The notes under the pieces were generated by a model. The model worked only from the letters and a program-made list of their open reading frames with translations. It was not told the DNA's origin and did not search any database. The position numbers were made by a program, and so were the translations under genes. A DNA stretch of 64,000 nt, taken from contig JAIPEE010000010.1 in assembly GCA_021737275.1 (NCBI GenBank), positions 29,078-93,077 of the forward strand, in the 5' to 3' direction. Every line of letters begins with the position of its first letter. Position 1 is the stretch's first letter. The DNA is from Desulfobacterales bacterium (GTDB lineage: Bacteria > Desulfobacterota > Desulfobacteria > Desulfobacterales > JAIPEE01). Shown in pieces: positions 47,598-55,182 of the stretch.

Positions 47598-48836
47598 GTG
47601 CAAGGCTTGTTAGGACTGTTAGTCTTCATAATTTTCGCCTGGTCCATCAGCGAACATAAAAAGAAGGTCTCCTTTAGGATGATCATCAAAGGGCTGGCCC
47701 TGCAGTTCGTTGTCGGTCTGATCCTGTTAAAGCTCCCGGTATTCAGGGACTTCTTCTTTTTCCTCAATAAGCTCGTATTTGCAATTCAGGAATCAACTCA
47801 TGCAGGTACATCATTTGTATTCGGTTATATCGGTGGCGGCGAAGTACCCTTTGATATCACAAAGCCATACGCAACATTCATTCTGGCGATTCAGGCGCTT
47901 CCCATAATCCTGTTTATGAGCGCGCTTTCAGCGGTTCTTTTTTACTGGAGAGTCATCCCTAATGTTGTCCGGGCATTTTCATGGTGTCTTCAAAAAACCA
48001 TGAAAATCGGTGGAGCAGAGGGTGTGGGTGTTTCTGCCAATGTCTTTGTGGGTATGGTGGAATCACCGCTTTTTATACGGCCCTATTTAAAAGATATGAC
48101 CCGGAGTGAACTATTTTCAATTATGACTTGCGGGATGGCCACCATTGCCGGAACCGTCATGGTACTTTATGCCGGTCTTTTATCCGGTCATATCCCGGAT
48201 ATCATGGGCCATATTTTAACCGCATCTATTATTTCCGTACCGGCAGCCCTTACCATTGCCAAGATTATGGTTCCTGAAACCGGAGAACTGACAACCGGTC
48301 AAATTACTGCACCGGAAAAATATATGAGCAGTATGGATGCTATTACAAAAGGAACCATCCAGGGAGTTCAGCTTTTAATTAATATTATTGCCATGCTTGT
48401 CGTCCTGGTTGCGATTGTTCATTTTATGAACATGTTGTTCGGACTGTTGCCCAATGCAGGCGGAGAGTCATTATCCCTTCAACGGATATTGGGCTATATC
48501 ATGGCACCGGTTGTCTGGCTCATGGGCGTCCCGTGTAGCGAATCTGTTATCGCCGGATCATTAATGGGTACTAAAACAATATTAAACGAGTTCCTGGCCT
48601 ATCTCCAAATGAGTCAACTGGGTGAAGGTGTTTTAAGCTCAAAAACAATGTTGATTATGACCTATGCCATGTGCGGTTTTGCTAATCCGGGAAGTTTGGG
48701 GATTATGATCGGCGGTATGGGGAGTATGGCGCCGGATCGGCGGGACGAGATTGTGGCGTTGGGATTGAGGTCTATTGTTGCAGGGACGATGGCTACTTGT
48801 ATGACGGGGGCGGTTGTTGGAATAATTAATTATTAA
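47598..48836 (+). CDS. nupC: Concentrative nucleoside transporter (CNT/NupC family)
   Basis: This 412-residue inner-membrane protein has about ten helices and the family blocks GVGVSANVFVGMVESPLFIRPY, TCGMATIAGTVMVLYA and CGFANPGSLGIMIGG. It imports nucleosides with H+ or Na+. Given the probable Na+-coupled ATP synthase in this cell, Na+ coupling is attractive but not provable here. The start is a GTG at 47598, following a palindromic repeat that lies only about 67 bp upstream and may affect expression. Confidence 0.9.
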   Translation: MQGLLGLLVFIIFAWSISEHKKKVSFRMIIKGLALQFVVGLILLKLPVFRDFFFFLNKLVFAIQESTHAGTSFVFGYIGGGEVPFDITKPYATFILAIQALPIILFMSALSAVLFYWRVIPNVVRAFSWCLQKTMKIGGAEGVGVSANVFVGMVESPLFIRPYLKDMTRSELFSIMTCGMATIAGTVMVLYAGLLSGHIPDIMGHILTASIISVPAALTIAKIMVPETGELTTGQITAPEKYMSSMDAITKGTIQGVQLLINIIAMLVVLVAIVHFMNMLFGLLPNAGGESLSLQRILGYIMAPVVWLMGVPCSESVIAGSLMGTKTILNEFLAYLQMSQLGEGVLSSKTMLIMTYAMCGFANPGSLGIMIGGMGSMAPDRRDEIVALGLRSIVAGTMATCMTGAVVGIINY

Positions 48837-48863
48837 GATACGACCCTGGTGGTTTCTGAATAC

Positions 48864-48887
48864 CCGCCCGTGTAATCCACAGGGCGG
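48864..48887. terminator. Possible hairpin terminator between nupC and intI
   Basis: CCGCCCGTG pairs with CACAGGGCGG with one bulge, in the gap between convergent nupC and intI. No T tract follows on either strand, so termination is uncertain. Confidence 0.35.
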
Positions 48888-48908
48888 AGCTGAGTCCAAA
48901 CAACAACC

Positions 48909-50057
48909 TTATAAATCCAAAGGACTTTTCGCTTCCTTGATGGTTCGAGACTGAATCGTATGGGTATAAATCATAGTCGTCCGGACATCACTGTGGCCCA
49001 ATAATTCCTGGATCGTCCGGATATCATAGTTGGCCTGGAGCAGATGGCTGGCAAAGCTGTGCCGAAACGTGTGAGCCGAAGCCCTTTTAAGAATCTTTGA
49101 TTTTCTCACAGCCCGTTTAATTGCTTTTTGAACATGGGTTTCATGGAGGTGATAACGCCGGTATTCATTTGTTTCAGCAACGAATGTCAATTCTTTGGCA
49201 GGAAAAAACCACTGCCAGATCAATTCTTTAGGTGCGTTTTTATATTTTTTCTCAAGGCGATCAGGCAAAAACACGCCCGAATATCCATTTTTTAAATCTG
49301 TATCATGAAGGCGAATCACCCGGTTAAGCTGGTTTTTTAAATCATCACAAATGGATTCCGGAAGCGGAACGGTCCTGTCTTTTTTTCCCTTACCATCATG
49401 AACAGTTAACACACCATGATCAAAGTTATAATTATTGATCCTCAATTTCATGCACTCAGAAAGCCTGAGGCCACAACCGTATAAAAGCTTCACCACAAGG
49501 TCATAAGGATAACTTAAATTTTGAAGAACGCAATCAACTTCTTTTCTGGAAAGAACAACCGGGATATAGGGTTTTCTTTTCGCTCTGACAACACCCTCTA
49601 TTTTTCCAAATTCTTTTTTTAATACATGTCTGAAAAAGAACAATAACCCGTTAAAAGCCTGATTCTGAGAAGAAGCCGATACTTTCTTTTTTACTGCCAG
49701 AAAAGTCAAAAAATCTTTAACATCCTCTGGTGTTAAAAACTCAGGTAATTTGTTTTTTGTAAAATATTTAAGTTTCGCTGCCCATAAAGTATATGCTTTC
49801 AATGTTTTTTTTGAATAATGACGCAGTTCAATTTCATTTTTTATGGAATCAATAGCAATGTTCCAGGGCTCGACATTTGAATCAAATGATCGATCATTTT
49901 CACAAACACCCTGTTTAAAAGCATCAGATTTATTTTCTGATTTTTCTATTCCTGAATAATATAATTCCACTGCTTTTTTCGCCTGAGATTGCTGGTACGG
50001 TGTCTGTTTTCTTTCTTTCAATTTTTCCAGAAAAAGAAAGAGGGTTTTTGTATCCAA
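48909..50057 (-). CDS. intI: Integron integrase
   Basis: This is a 382-residue tyrosine recombinase with catalytic residues Arg198, His329-x2-Arg332 (HTFRHSF), His355 (GHSDVRTTMIYTH) and Tyr364. What makes it an integron integrase is the extra segment at about residues 264-287 (LPDRLEKKYKNAPKE, then WQWFFPA), unique to IntI, and the ending KSPLDL. IntI joins cassettes at attI and attC. The gene is transcribed away from the cassette array, the usual layout. The N-terminal 65 residues before the SAM-like domain are longer than in class 1 IntI1. The catalytic set is complete, so it may be active. Confidence 0.93.
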   Translation of the reverse strand: MDTKTLFLFLEKLKERKQTPYQQSQAKKAVELYYSGIEKSENKSDAFKQGVCENDRSFDSNVEPWNIAIDSIKNEIELRHYSKKTLKAYTLWAAKLKYFTKNKLPEFLTPEDVKDFLTFLAVKKKVSASSQNQAFNGLLFFFRHVLKKEFGKIEGVVRAKRKPYIPVVLSRKEVDCVLQNLSYPYDLVVKLLYGCGLRLSECMKLRINNYNFDHGVLTVHDGKGKKDRTVPLPESICDDLKNQLNRVIRLHDTDLKNGYSGVFLPDRLEKKYKNAPKELIWQWFFPAKELTFVAETNEYRRYHLHETHVQKAIKRAVRKSKILKRASAHTFRHSFASHLLQANYDIRTIQELLGHSDVRTTMIYTHTIQSRTIKEAKSPLDL

Positions 50058-50424
50058 ATACGAATGCGCGTACTTTTTACAAAAATCCAGATAATACCGA
50101 AGCTATTTTTTACAATAACTATACTGATCCGGTGCAATTTCACTGTTCATCAACAGTAGATTATATTTATTTTGAAGTGCCGCAGGTACTTTGATCATGA
50201 TATCAAAAATTAATAATGTTCAAATCGATGTGTTATCCAGTTAGAATTTAACTACCTGACATTTTTTTCATTGTCAAATTAAATATTTTTTGAAAATTAT
50301 ACAGAACCATACAACAACTTGTTCACAAAGCAAAAATAAAAATGGCAAAAAAGAGACAGAATAAACTATCATCAGTACAAATCCTTTTTGATCTGACTTT
50401 GGGGTTTGGGGGTTATGCTTCTTT
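50058..50424. other. Putative attI/promoter region between intI and first cassette
   Basis: This 367-bp AT-rich stretch between divergent intI and the first cassette gene should contain attI, the intI promoter and the cassette promoter Pc. A candidate recombination core lies in GTTATCCAGTTAGAATTTAAC-like sequence at about 50231-50251 (GTT core motifs). No clear promoter hexamers were assigned. Confidence 0.4.
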
Positions 50425-51084
50425 ATGAGTATAAAGGATCGAATGAAAAGTATTACTTTAGTGTGCACAGTTCACAAAGAGAACGGGGCCGCTAATGCGT
50501 CGAACTTGTATAAAATACTTGATCAGGTTCAACCAGAAATCATTTTTCTCGAAGTCACACCTGACGATTTTAAAAATTACCGCACTGCGCCAGGCCTGGA
50601 GCCAAAAGCAGTACTGGAATACAAAAGGAATCTCGACGTGACTTTAATTCCAGTCGATCTGAAAATAATAGATAAGAACATTCATACGAAATTTCAGCGT
50701 CTTTTTGGGGTGATCGATGCAAATAGCACTGTAGAATATCAGAAAAAATACCAAGATATACAAAAACGCGTGTATGAATCTGGGTTTTTCTACTTAAATA
50801 GCGATCAATGCTCAAAAGATCACGCTGAACTGAATAGCCAAGATTTTAAAACAGTACGCAAAGTTAATGATCCGGAAATTATGGAGCTTTACGAATACTG
50901 GAACGCGATGATCTCGCTTCGCGAGAGTGAAATGATAAATGGAATATACGAGTATAGTCGAAATAACGCATTTCAAAAGGCTGTTTTTCTGGTCGGAGCA
51001 GCACATCGAGATTCGACGATCACAAAAATTGAAGAGACTAGCGGCCATAGCCTAACGAATATTGAGTGGCAATGCTATTTGTGA
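50425..51084 (+). CDS. Cassette gene 1, unknown function
   Basis: This 219-residue soluble protein has no signal peptide. The N-terminal ITLVCTVHKENGAANASNLYKIL and C-terminal KAVFLVGAAHRDSTITKIEE vaguely resemble TraB/PrgY-type pheromone-shutdown folds, which have early and late His motifs. I would not assign function on that. It is the first gene after attI, so it would be best expressed from Pc. Its base composition and codon use are less G/C-biased at third positions than the core genes. No confident attC follows it. Confidence 0.6.
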   Translation: MSIKDRMKSITLVCTVHKENGAANASNLYKILDQVQPEIIFLEVTPDDFKNYRTAPGLEPKAVLEYKRNLDVTLIPVDLKIIDKNIHTKFQRLFGVIDANSTVEYQKKYQDIQKRVYESGFFYLNSDQCSKDHAELNSQDFKTVRKVNDPEIMELYEYWNAMISLRESEMINGIYEYSRNNAFQKAVFLVGAAHRDSTITKIEETSGHSLTNIEWQCYL

Positions 51085-51134
51085 ATGATTCGATTAAACG
51101 AGAATGTTAAGGTTAAACAGGTGTTGCATAATTT

Positions 51135-51836
51135 ATGGCCGAAAAATCAATAAGATTCGGAATCAATGATGACAAAGGTTATCGGTCGTCAACATGGAAA
51201 TGTTGGTCACGTTCTAATGTTGGGAAAAACGATGTTTACTTGGCTTGCCGCTCATTGGGGTGTGCGTTCAAGGCAAGTTTACACCAGTCAGGGTATTGGC
51301 ATGTTGCATACTCAAATAATTTTTTTGAAAAAAAGGTTGAAAGTTCTGAAAAAATTGAAAAAGGTCGTTTCATAGAAAAATGGTTCAAGCCAAAAGAAAT
51401 AGCGCCCGGAATAACTCTCGCATACAGAATAGTCACACCGTCATCTTCGGTTAACGTTCCATATGATAAATCTAATTTTAAACGTATCCATTGGATTTCA
51501 AATGCTAATACAGGCAAAGCAACAGAGATAAGTATTCTCATTTCCAAACCTTCTACTCAAATTTCTAATTGGCCTGGTAAAAATTCGATGAACACTAAAT
51601 TAGTAGCCACCATGATTTTGGATAACAATGAAGTTGTTTGGATTGTTTACCGAGAAATCGATATGCTCAAACTTCCAAATCTCAATACAGACCCAAAATA
51701 TTTTAAAGGGAAAAGTAAAAAAGACTTAATTTGTGACAATCTTAGAATTCTAATATTTGGAAAAGAAATAGATGGATCAAGAGTATTTTATGATTGTGCT
51801 TTGGAAATAAACAATGGTGACATGAGTAAAGGATAA
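51135..51836 (+). CDS. Cassette gene 2, unknown function
   Basis: This 233-residue soluble protein is rich in aromatic and Lys residues. The first part (STWKCWSRSNVGKNDVYLACR) has two Cys, and LGCAFKASLHQSGYWHVAY follows. No domain is recognised and there is no signal peptide or membrane helix. It sits 50 bp after gene 1 and 20 bp before gene 3, so genes 1-3 may be read as a unit rather than as separate single-gene cassettes. Confidence 0.55.
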   Translation: MAEKSIRFGINDDKGYRSSTWKCWSRSNVGKNDVYLACRSLGCAFKASLHQSGYWHVAYSNNFFEKKVESSEKIEKGRFIEKWFKPKEIAPGITLAYRIVTPSSSVNVPYDKSNFKRIHWISNANTGKATEISILISKPSTQISNWPGKNSMNTKLVATMILDNNEVVWIVYREIDMLKLPNLNTDPKYFKGKSKKDLICDNLRILIFGKEIDGSRVFYDCALEINNGDMSKG

Positions 51837-51855
51837 ATAACCCTTATTTTATGAA

Positions 51856-52701
51856 ATGATGTCTATTATGAAGAATGAAAAAGCGAATCAACGTCAAAAT
51901 GTAATTTTTGAATTTGGAATATTGATACAACCTTATGTTGAACTTGCTCAAAAAAAGCTGCCTCCAACAGTGGATGAATACCGTATTGCTATAGCTAAAG
52001 TTTCCGCTGGCGACGCAAGTTGGAGATTGGGGGTTAAAAAATATGCGACATTTGCAAATGATTTGTTTTTCAATGAAGAGTATCAACGCTTATCTCATAC
52101 TGCTGAACGATTCATGTTTAAAGTGAGAGATTTGATTGCTGATCAAGAAATGCATAAAAATCTACCGTTATTGCAACGAACTTTTCTTCGAATTCTTGAT
52201 GAAACAAAAAATATTTTTTTTGATTTGGTCTCTGAAATTCCAGTTTCATGGGAACCTGAAATATTGGCCGCGAATACACCTTTTACCTCATACCTTCGAA
52301 TCAAAGAAGCTCTGTCTATTGTCAAAAAAAGGTTTGAATACTATGACAGGTATTTGAAACCTGATTTTTTCGATTTATTTGTTAGCAAATTAGAAAAAGC
52401 CGTATCTATAAAGCTGATCACAACAAAAGGCAACAAAGACTATGGTGTAAAAGGAGTAACTGCTGTCTCTGATCTGTTTAGAAAAGAATATTTGGATTAT
52501 AAATTAATAAAAGTAACACCTGATGTTTTGCACGACAGGAATTTGCGTATCGATGATAACATATTTACATTGGGACCTGGTGCTGATAGTGCGGGGATGA
52601 GATTGACCAATTTTGGTCCAACGGATTCATCACAGCAAGCTCACGCTGAACTCGAAAAAGTTATTAGTAGTGGTACAATCATACATGAATCAAAAAAATA
52701 G
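51856..52701 (+). CDS. Cassette gene 3, unknown function
   Basis: This 281-residue, largely helical soluble protein has no signal peptide. Start codons at 51856 and 51859 are both possible. The C-terminal third, after LITTKGNKDYGVKGVTAVS, looks like a separate small domain. No family recognised. It is close behind gene 2, suggesting a two-gene cassette or a small operon. Confidence 0.55.
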   Translation: MMSIMKNEKANQRQNVIFEFGILIQPYVELAQKKLPPTVDEYRIAIAKVSAGDASWRLGVKKYATFANDLFFNEEYQRLSHTAERFMFKVRDLIADQEMHKNLPLLQRTFLRILDETKNIFFDLVSEIPVSWEPEILAANTPFTSYLRIKEALSIVKKRFEYYDRYLKPDFFDLFVSKLEKAVSIKLITTKGNKDYGVKGVTAVSDLFRKEYLDYKLIKVTPDVLHDRNLRIDDNIFTLGPGADSAGMRLTNFGPTDSSQQAHAELEKVISSGTIIHESKK

Positions 52702-52786
52702 CCGTAATATTCATCGAGATTACCATGCGTTTTTGATTACACTGTAAGCGCTTGAAGATGAGCCAAAAGTTGAGCATAAAACTATT

Positions 52787-53179
52787 ATGAAATCAAAAAA
52801 AAAGAATTGGGAAACATACGAAGAAGTTGCATGTTATCTGTTGAATACAATATCAGAGAAGTTTGGCGTAACCACTTTTGAAGGCAAGCAAAAGGTTGCT
52901 GGTCATTTAACTGGCACCCATTGGGAGATTGATGCAAAAGGTGTAAAAGAAGGGACCGATATATTTTTAATTGTCGAATGTCGCCGATATACAAGCTCAA
53001 AACAATCTCAAGAAAAAGTCGGTGCTTTAGCCTTTAGAATTGATGATACGAACGCTTCAGGAGGAATTATTGTAAGCCCTCTTGGTCTTCAGCAAAACAT
53101 GAGGGGTCAGGTCTACACTTTTGACAGATCGCTTCATTTTGTCAAATGTGTAGGCCTGACCCCACTCGGCATTCTATAG
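52787..53179 (+). CDS. Cassette gene 4, restriction-endonuclease-like (Mrr-type), C-terminus altered by repeat
   Basis: The 130-residue frame starts with a helix and then WEIDAKGVKEGTDIFLIVECRRY, which fits the D...(E/Q)xK core of PD-(D/E)xK nucleases, in the form seen in Mrr-like proteins that act on foreign DNA (final Lys replaced by Arg). From about residue 106 the protein is encoded by a 61-bp hairpin repeat (53103-53163) and then a few foreign codons. The native C-terminus has thus been lost. The gene may be inactive, or the fusion may be tolerated. Confidence 0.5.
   Translation: MKSKKKNWETYEEVACYLLNTISEKFGVTTFEGKQKVAGHLTGTHWEIDAKGVKEGTDIFLIVECRRYTSSKQSQEKVGALAFRIDDTNASGGIIVSPLGLQQNMRGQVYTFDRSLHFVKCVGLTPLGIL
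53103..53163. repeat. 61-bp hairpin repeat inserted in a cassette ORF
   Basis: A 24-bp arm at 53103-53126 (starting GGGGTCAGGTCTACAC) pairs with 53140-53163 at 22 of 24 positions. Such GGGGTCAGG-type palindromes are typical of REP elements mobilised by Y1 transposases, and a Y1 transposase is 2 kb downstream with different ends. Confidence 0.7.
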
Positions 53180-53198
53180 TTTATCTAAGGTTTTAATT

Positions 53199-53558
53199 AT
53201 GAAAACGTTTTTCAGGAGTCTTTTAATCATTTTTCTTGTCGCTGTTTTAGTTTTTGCATACTGGTCTTATAAAGTCGATAAACCGATGCTAATAAACAGT
53301 AGTACGACTTTCATCGATTTATTCAACCACGTTGGTTCTCCAACTAAGATCGAACAGTATGAAAACGGTACAAGAATGATGCAATACGAAGTAGCCGAAG
53401 ATCAGGTGTTCAAGATAATTAATGAAGGCTATCCTAAAAAAATCAAGATTTATAAGTTCTATACATTAACTTTCTACTTAGACACGAATGATAACATTAT
53501 CAGTTATAAAATAATCGAAAACCCTGACAGTCCACTGTTAGATACGGGCAAAAAGTGA
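53199..53558 (+). CDS. Cassette gene 5, membrane-anchored protein of unknown function
   Basis: This 119-residue protein has an N-terminal membrane anchor or uncleaved signal (SLLIIFLVAVLVFAYWSY). The remaining domain (LFNHVGSPTKIEQYENGTRMMQYE, then YTLTFYLDTNDNIISYKI) resembles the small BamE/SmpA-like fold, which has a Gly-x-Pro start and a final strand with a hydrophobic repeat. That assignment is weak. The stop lies three bases before the attC site at 53561, as in typical cassettes. Confidence 0.6.
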   Translation: MKTFFRSLLIIFLVAVLVFAYWSYKVDKPMLINSSTTFIDLFNHVGSPTKIEQYENGTRMMQYEVAEDQVFKIINEGYPKKIKIYKFYTLTFYLDTNDNIISYKIIENPDSPLLDTGKK

Positions 53559-53560
53559 AA

Positions 53561-53689
53561 CAGAACAAGGGCCTTGCACTCGGACCAGGCTACAGCGCGC
53601 CGTTATTGGAGGCTGTCTTTTATCAACCTATTTCGTCCTTCCGGCCCCGTCGTTATTCGCCGCCTGGCCGGTGAAGGCCAACGTTCGAT
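53561..53689 (+). repeat. attC recombination site 1
   Basis: Starts CAGAAC (R'') and ends GTTCGAT (R'). Arms starting AAGGGCCTTGCACTCGG and ending in GCCTGGCCGGTGAAGGCCAA pair well with some unpaired bases, as expected in attC. The central loop is long, making a site of about 129 bp. Confidence 0.7.
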
Positions 53690-53699
53690 GGAGGATAAA

Positions 53700-54035
53700 A
53701 TGAAACTAAAAAACACACTTATAGCTGTCGTTCTTATATCTATATTTTCAACAACGGCTTTTGCCCGACTTAAAGCCAGAGACTTTAGAAAACTCGTCGG
53801 TTATACAATTGTAGAAATGACAAATGTGAGTGATGAGTTTGAAGGTGCTGATTTCGATAAACCAGTAGCTCTGGATAATGGTATGGTGTTCAGATTCAAC
53901 ACATATAATTACACATATTCATACCGCCCAGACGTAGTTGTTTTAGCGAAAAAAATAACTCTGGGGAAAGAAAGTGCTCTCACTTGGAAGCTTATTATTG
54001 AAGATGAAATTTATGATGTTACTCGGGTTAAATAA
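53700..54035 (+). CDS. Cassette gene 6, exported protein of unknown function
   Basis: This 111-residue protein has a signal peptide (KNTLIAVVLISIFSTTAFARL). The rest is a small beta-rich domain (YTIVEMTNVSDEFEGADFDKPVAL...). The ATG at 53700 has GGAGG a few bases upstream and lies 11 bp after the end of attC1, which is the textbook cassette layout. An upstream frame of 42 codons would translate the attC site and is rejected. Confidence 0.7.
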   Translation: MKLKNTLIAVVLISIFSTTAFARLKARDFRKLVGYTIVEMTNVSDEFEGADFDKPVALDNGMVFRFNTYNYTYSYRPDVVVLAKKITLGKESALTWKLIIEDEIYDVTRVK

Positions 54036-54046
54036 ATATTATCGAA

Positions 54047-54130
54047 CCAGAACATTGAGCCGTCACGGTACGACGCCCGGTTTTGAAGGTAACGTTTATT
54101 CCCCGTGACGGCTCATGTTGAACGTTATGC
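54047..54130 (+). repeat. attC recombination site 2
   Basis: A perfect 12-bp arm GAGCCGTCACGG (54057-54068) pairs with 54103-54114. CAGAAC begins the site and GTTATGC ends it. The stop of the upstream gene and the start of the next lie within 15 bp of its ends. Confidence 0.85.
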
Positions 54131-54143
54131 TCGGCAAATCAAT

Positions 54144-54779
54144 ATGACGAATTTAGTAGAATGGAAATTTACACCTTATAATCTCAATGGGTGGAACAGT
54201 TCACCATCTAGGGTTATGCTTATTGCAACCGAGCCTAATGGCGGAAATCCACATGGTGATATATTGGACATGGGCGAATGGTTCAGAACAGCAACTCAGT
54301 CGAACAACTACCATGGCAATAAAATGTTTTACAATAGATGCCGGATGATTCTTAATGGCATCATTGGAAATGAATCCAATTCAAATTTTAATCATTTTAG
54401 ATTTATAGACCTTAAAGCAACTCCAGGTGGTGCAAGTTCAAACAAAATAGAAATAACTGATTATTTGATGAATAATATGCATAAGGTAATGGAATATTTT
54501 GTTTCAACTAATGAAAATTTTGGAAAGTCACCACACATTGTGGTTCTGCTTGGCAACAGTGCATACGAACTATTTTCAAAGTATTTGAGAGCTTCAGTTA
54601 TAAATAGAAACCCCAACTTACAATGGGTGCAAATGCCCCATCCATCAGCGCAGACAGTAGCGAATAATTTACTATCGATTGCATGCACTGAAATTGCTGA
54701 AAAATTGGTGTCAATTGAAAAGGCTGCAAACAAATGGTTTTGCAGAGGTAAGTTAAATTCGGGATGGAGAAAGGCATAA
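54144..54779 (+). CDS. Cassette gene 7, possible uracil-DNA-glycosylase-fold protein
   Basis: This 211-residue soluble protein has early VMLIATEPNGGNPHGD, central FRFIDLKATP and IVVLLGNSAYELF, and late QMPHPSAQT. The order of a phosphate-loop-like motif, a central strand and an HPS segment recalls the uracil-DNA glycosylase superfamily (motif II HPSP), but the family I motif GxDPY is absent. I treat the link as a hint only. The ATG at 54144 follows attC2 and the stop lies inside the R'' box of attC3, so this is a complete cassette. Confidence 0.6.
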   Translation: MTNLVEWKFTPYNLNGWNSSPSRVMLIATEPNGGNPHGDILDMGEWFRTATQSNNYHGNKMFYNRCRMILNGIIGNESNSNFNHFRFIDLKATPGGASSNKIEITDYLMNNMHKVMEYFVSTNENFGKSPHIVVLLGNSAYELFSKYLRASVINRNPNLQWVQMPHPSAQTVANNLLSIACTEIAEKLVSIEKAANKWFCRGKLNSGWRKA

Positions 54780-54858
54780 CAAAGTTACTTAAGCGGACAG
54801 GATCTAAATCATCGCGTAATCAAAGCGCCACGACCTGCCGCTTAGTACGGCGTTGATC
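54775..54858 (+). repeat. attC recombination site 3
   Basis: CATAAC starts the site and GTTGATC ends it. The inner arm AAGCGGACAGG pairs with CCTGCCGCTT, leaving one unpaired A, which is a hallmark of attC. The final bases GATCC also begin what looks like an IS3-type terminal sequence. Confidence 0.8.
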
Positions 54859-54918
54859 CTACCCCAAAGATGTGGACACTCTATTAAGACGTTGTTATAA
54901 AAACGACAGGAGGAAAAC

Positions 54919-55178
54919 ATGAGTGTTCAAAACAGAAGAAAATACGATCCTGAATTTAAAAGAAATGCAGTTCGACTATCAGAAGAACCTGGGCGAACTA
55001 TTTCAGAGGTAGCTGAGGGCCTGGGTATAAATGGCGATTTGATATACCGATGGCGCAGACAGCTTGAAAATTCGGAGCTCGCCTTTCCCGGACATGGCAA
55101 AATAGCTCTCACCCAGGATCAAAAGCGAATTCGGGAACTTGAGAAGAAACTTAAAGATACAGAGATGGAGAGGAGAGA
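54919..55178 (+). pseudogene. Truncated IS3-family transposase orfA
   Basis: The protein starts NRRKYDPEFKRNAVRLSEEP and continues with the HTH of OrfA (ISEVAEGLGINGDLIYRWRRQL) and leucine zipper (RIRELEKKLKDTEMER). It breaks off where OrfA should continue to its end and OrfB. From about 55183 the sequence is the left end of a Y1-transposase element. No orfB remains. The sequence TGTGGACACT at about 54881-54890, after TGATCCTACCCCAAAGA, looks like the IS3-type left end. Confidence 0.85.
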
Positions 55179-55182
55179 AAAA

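Noticed and set aside
51050..51118. Possible attC after cassette gene 1 (GCCTAAC ... GTTAAAC)
   Set aside because: The outer boxes fit, but no complementary inner arms could be drawn.
53574..53699. Upstream extension of the cassette gene 6 frame
   Set aside because: It would translate an attC site; the ATG at 53700 has a proper ribosome binding site and begins a signal peptide.
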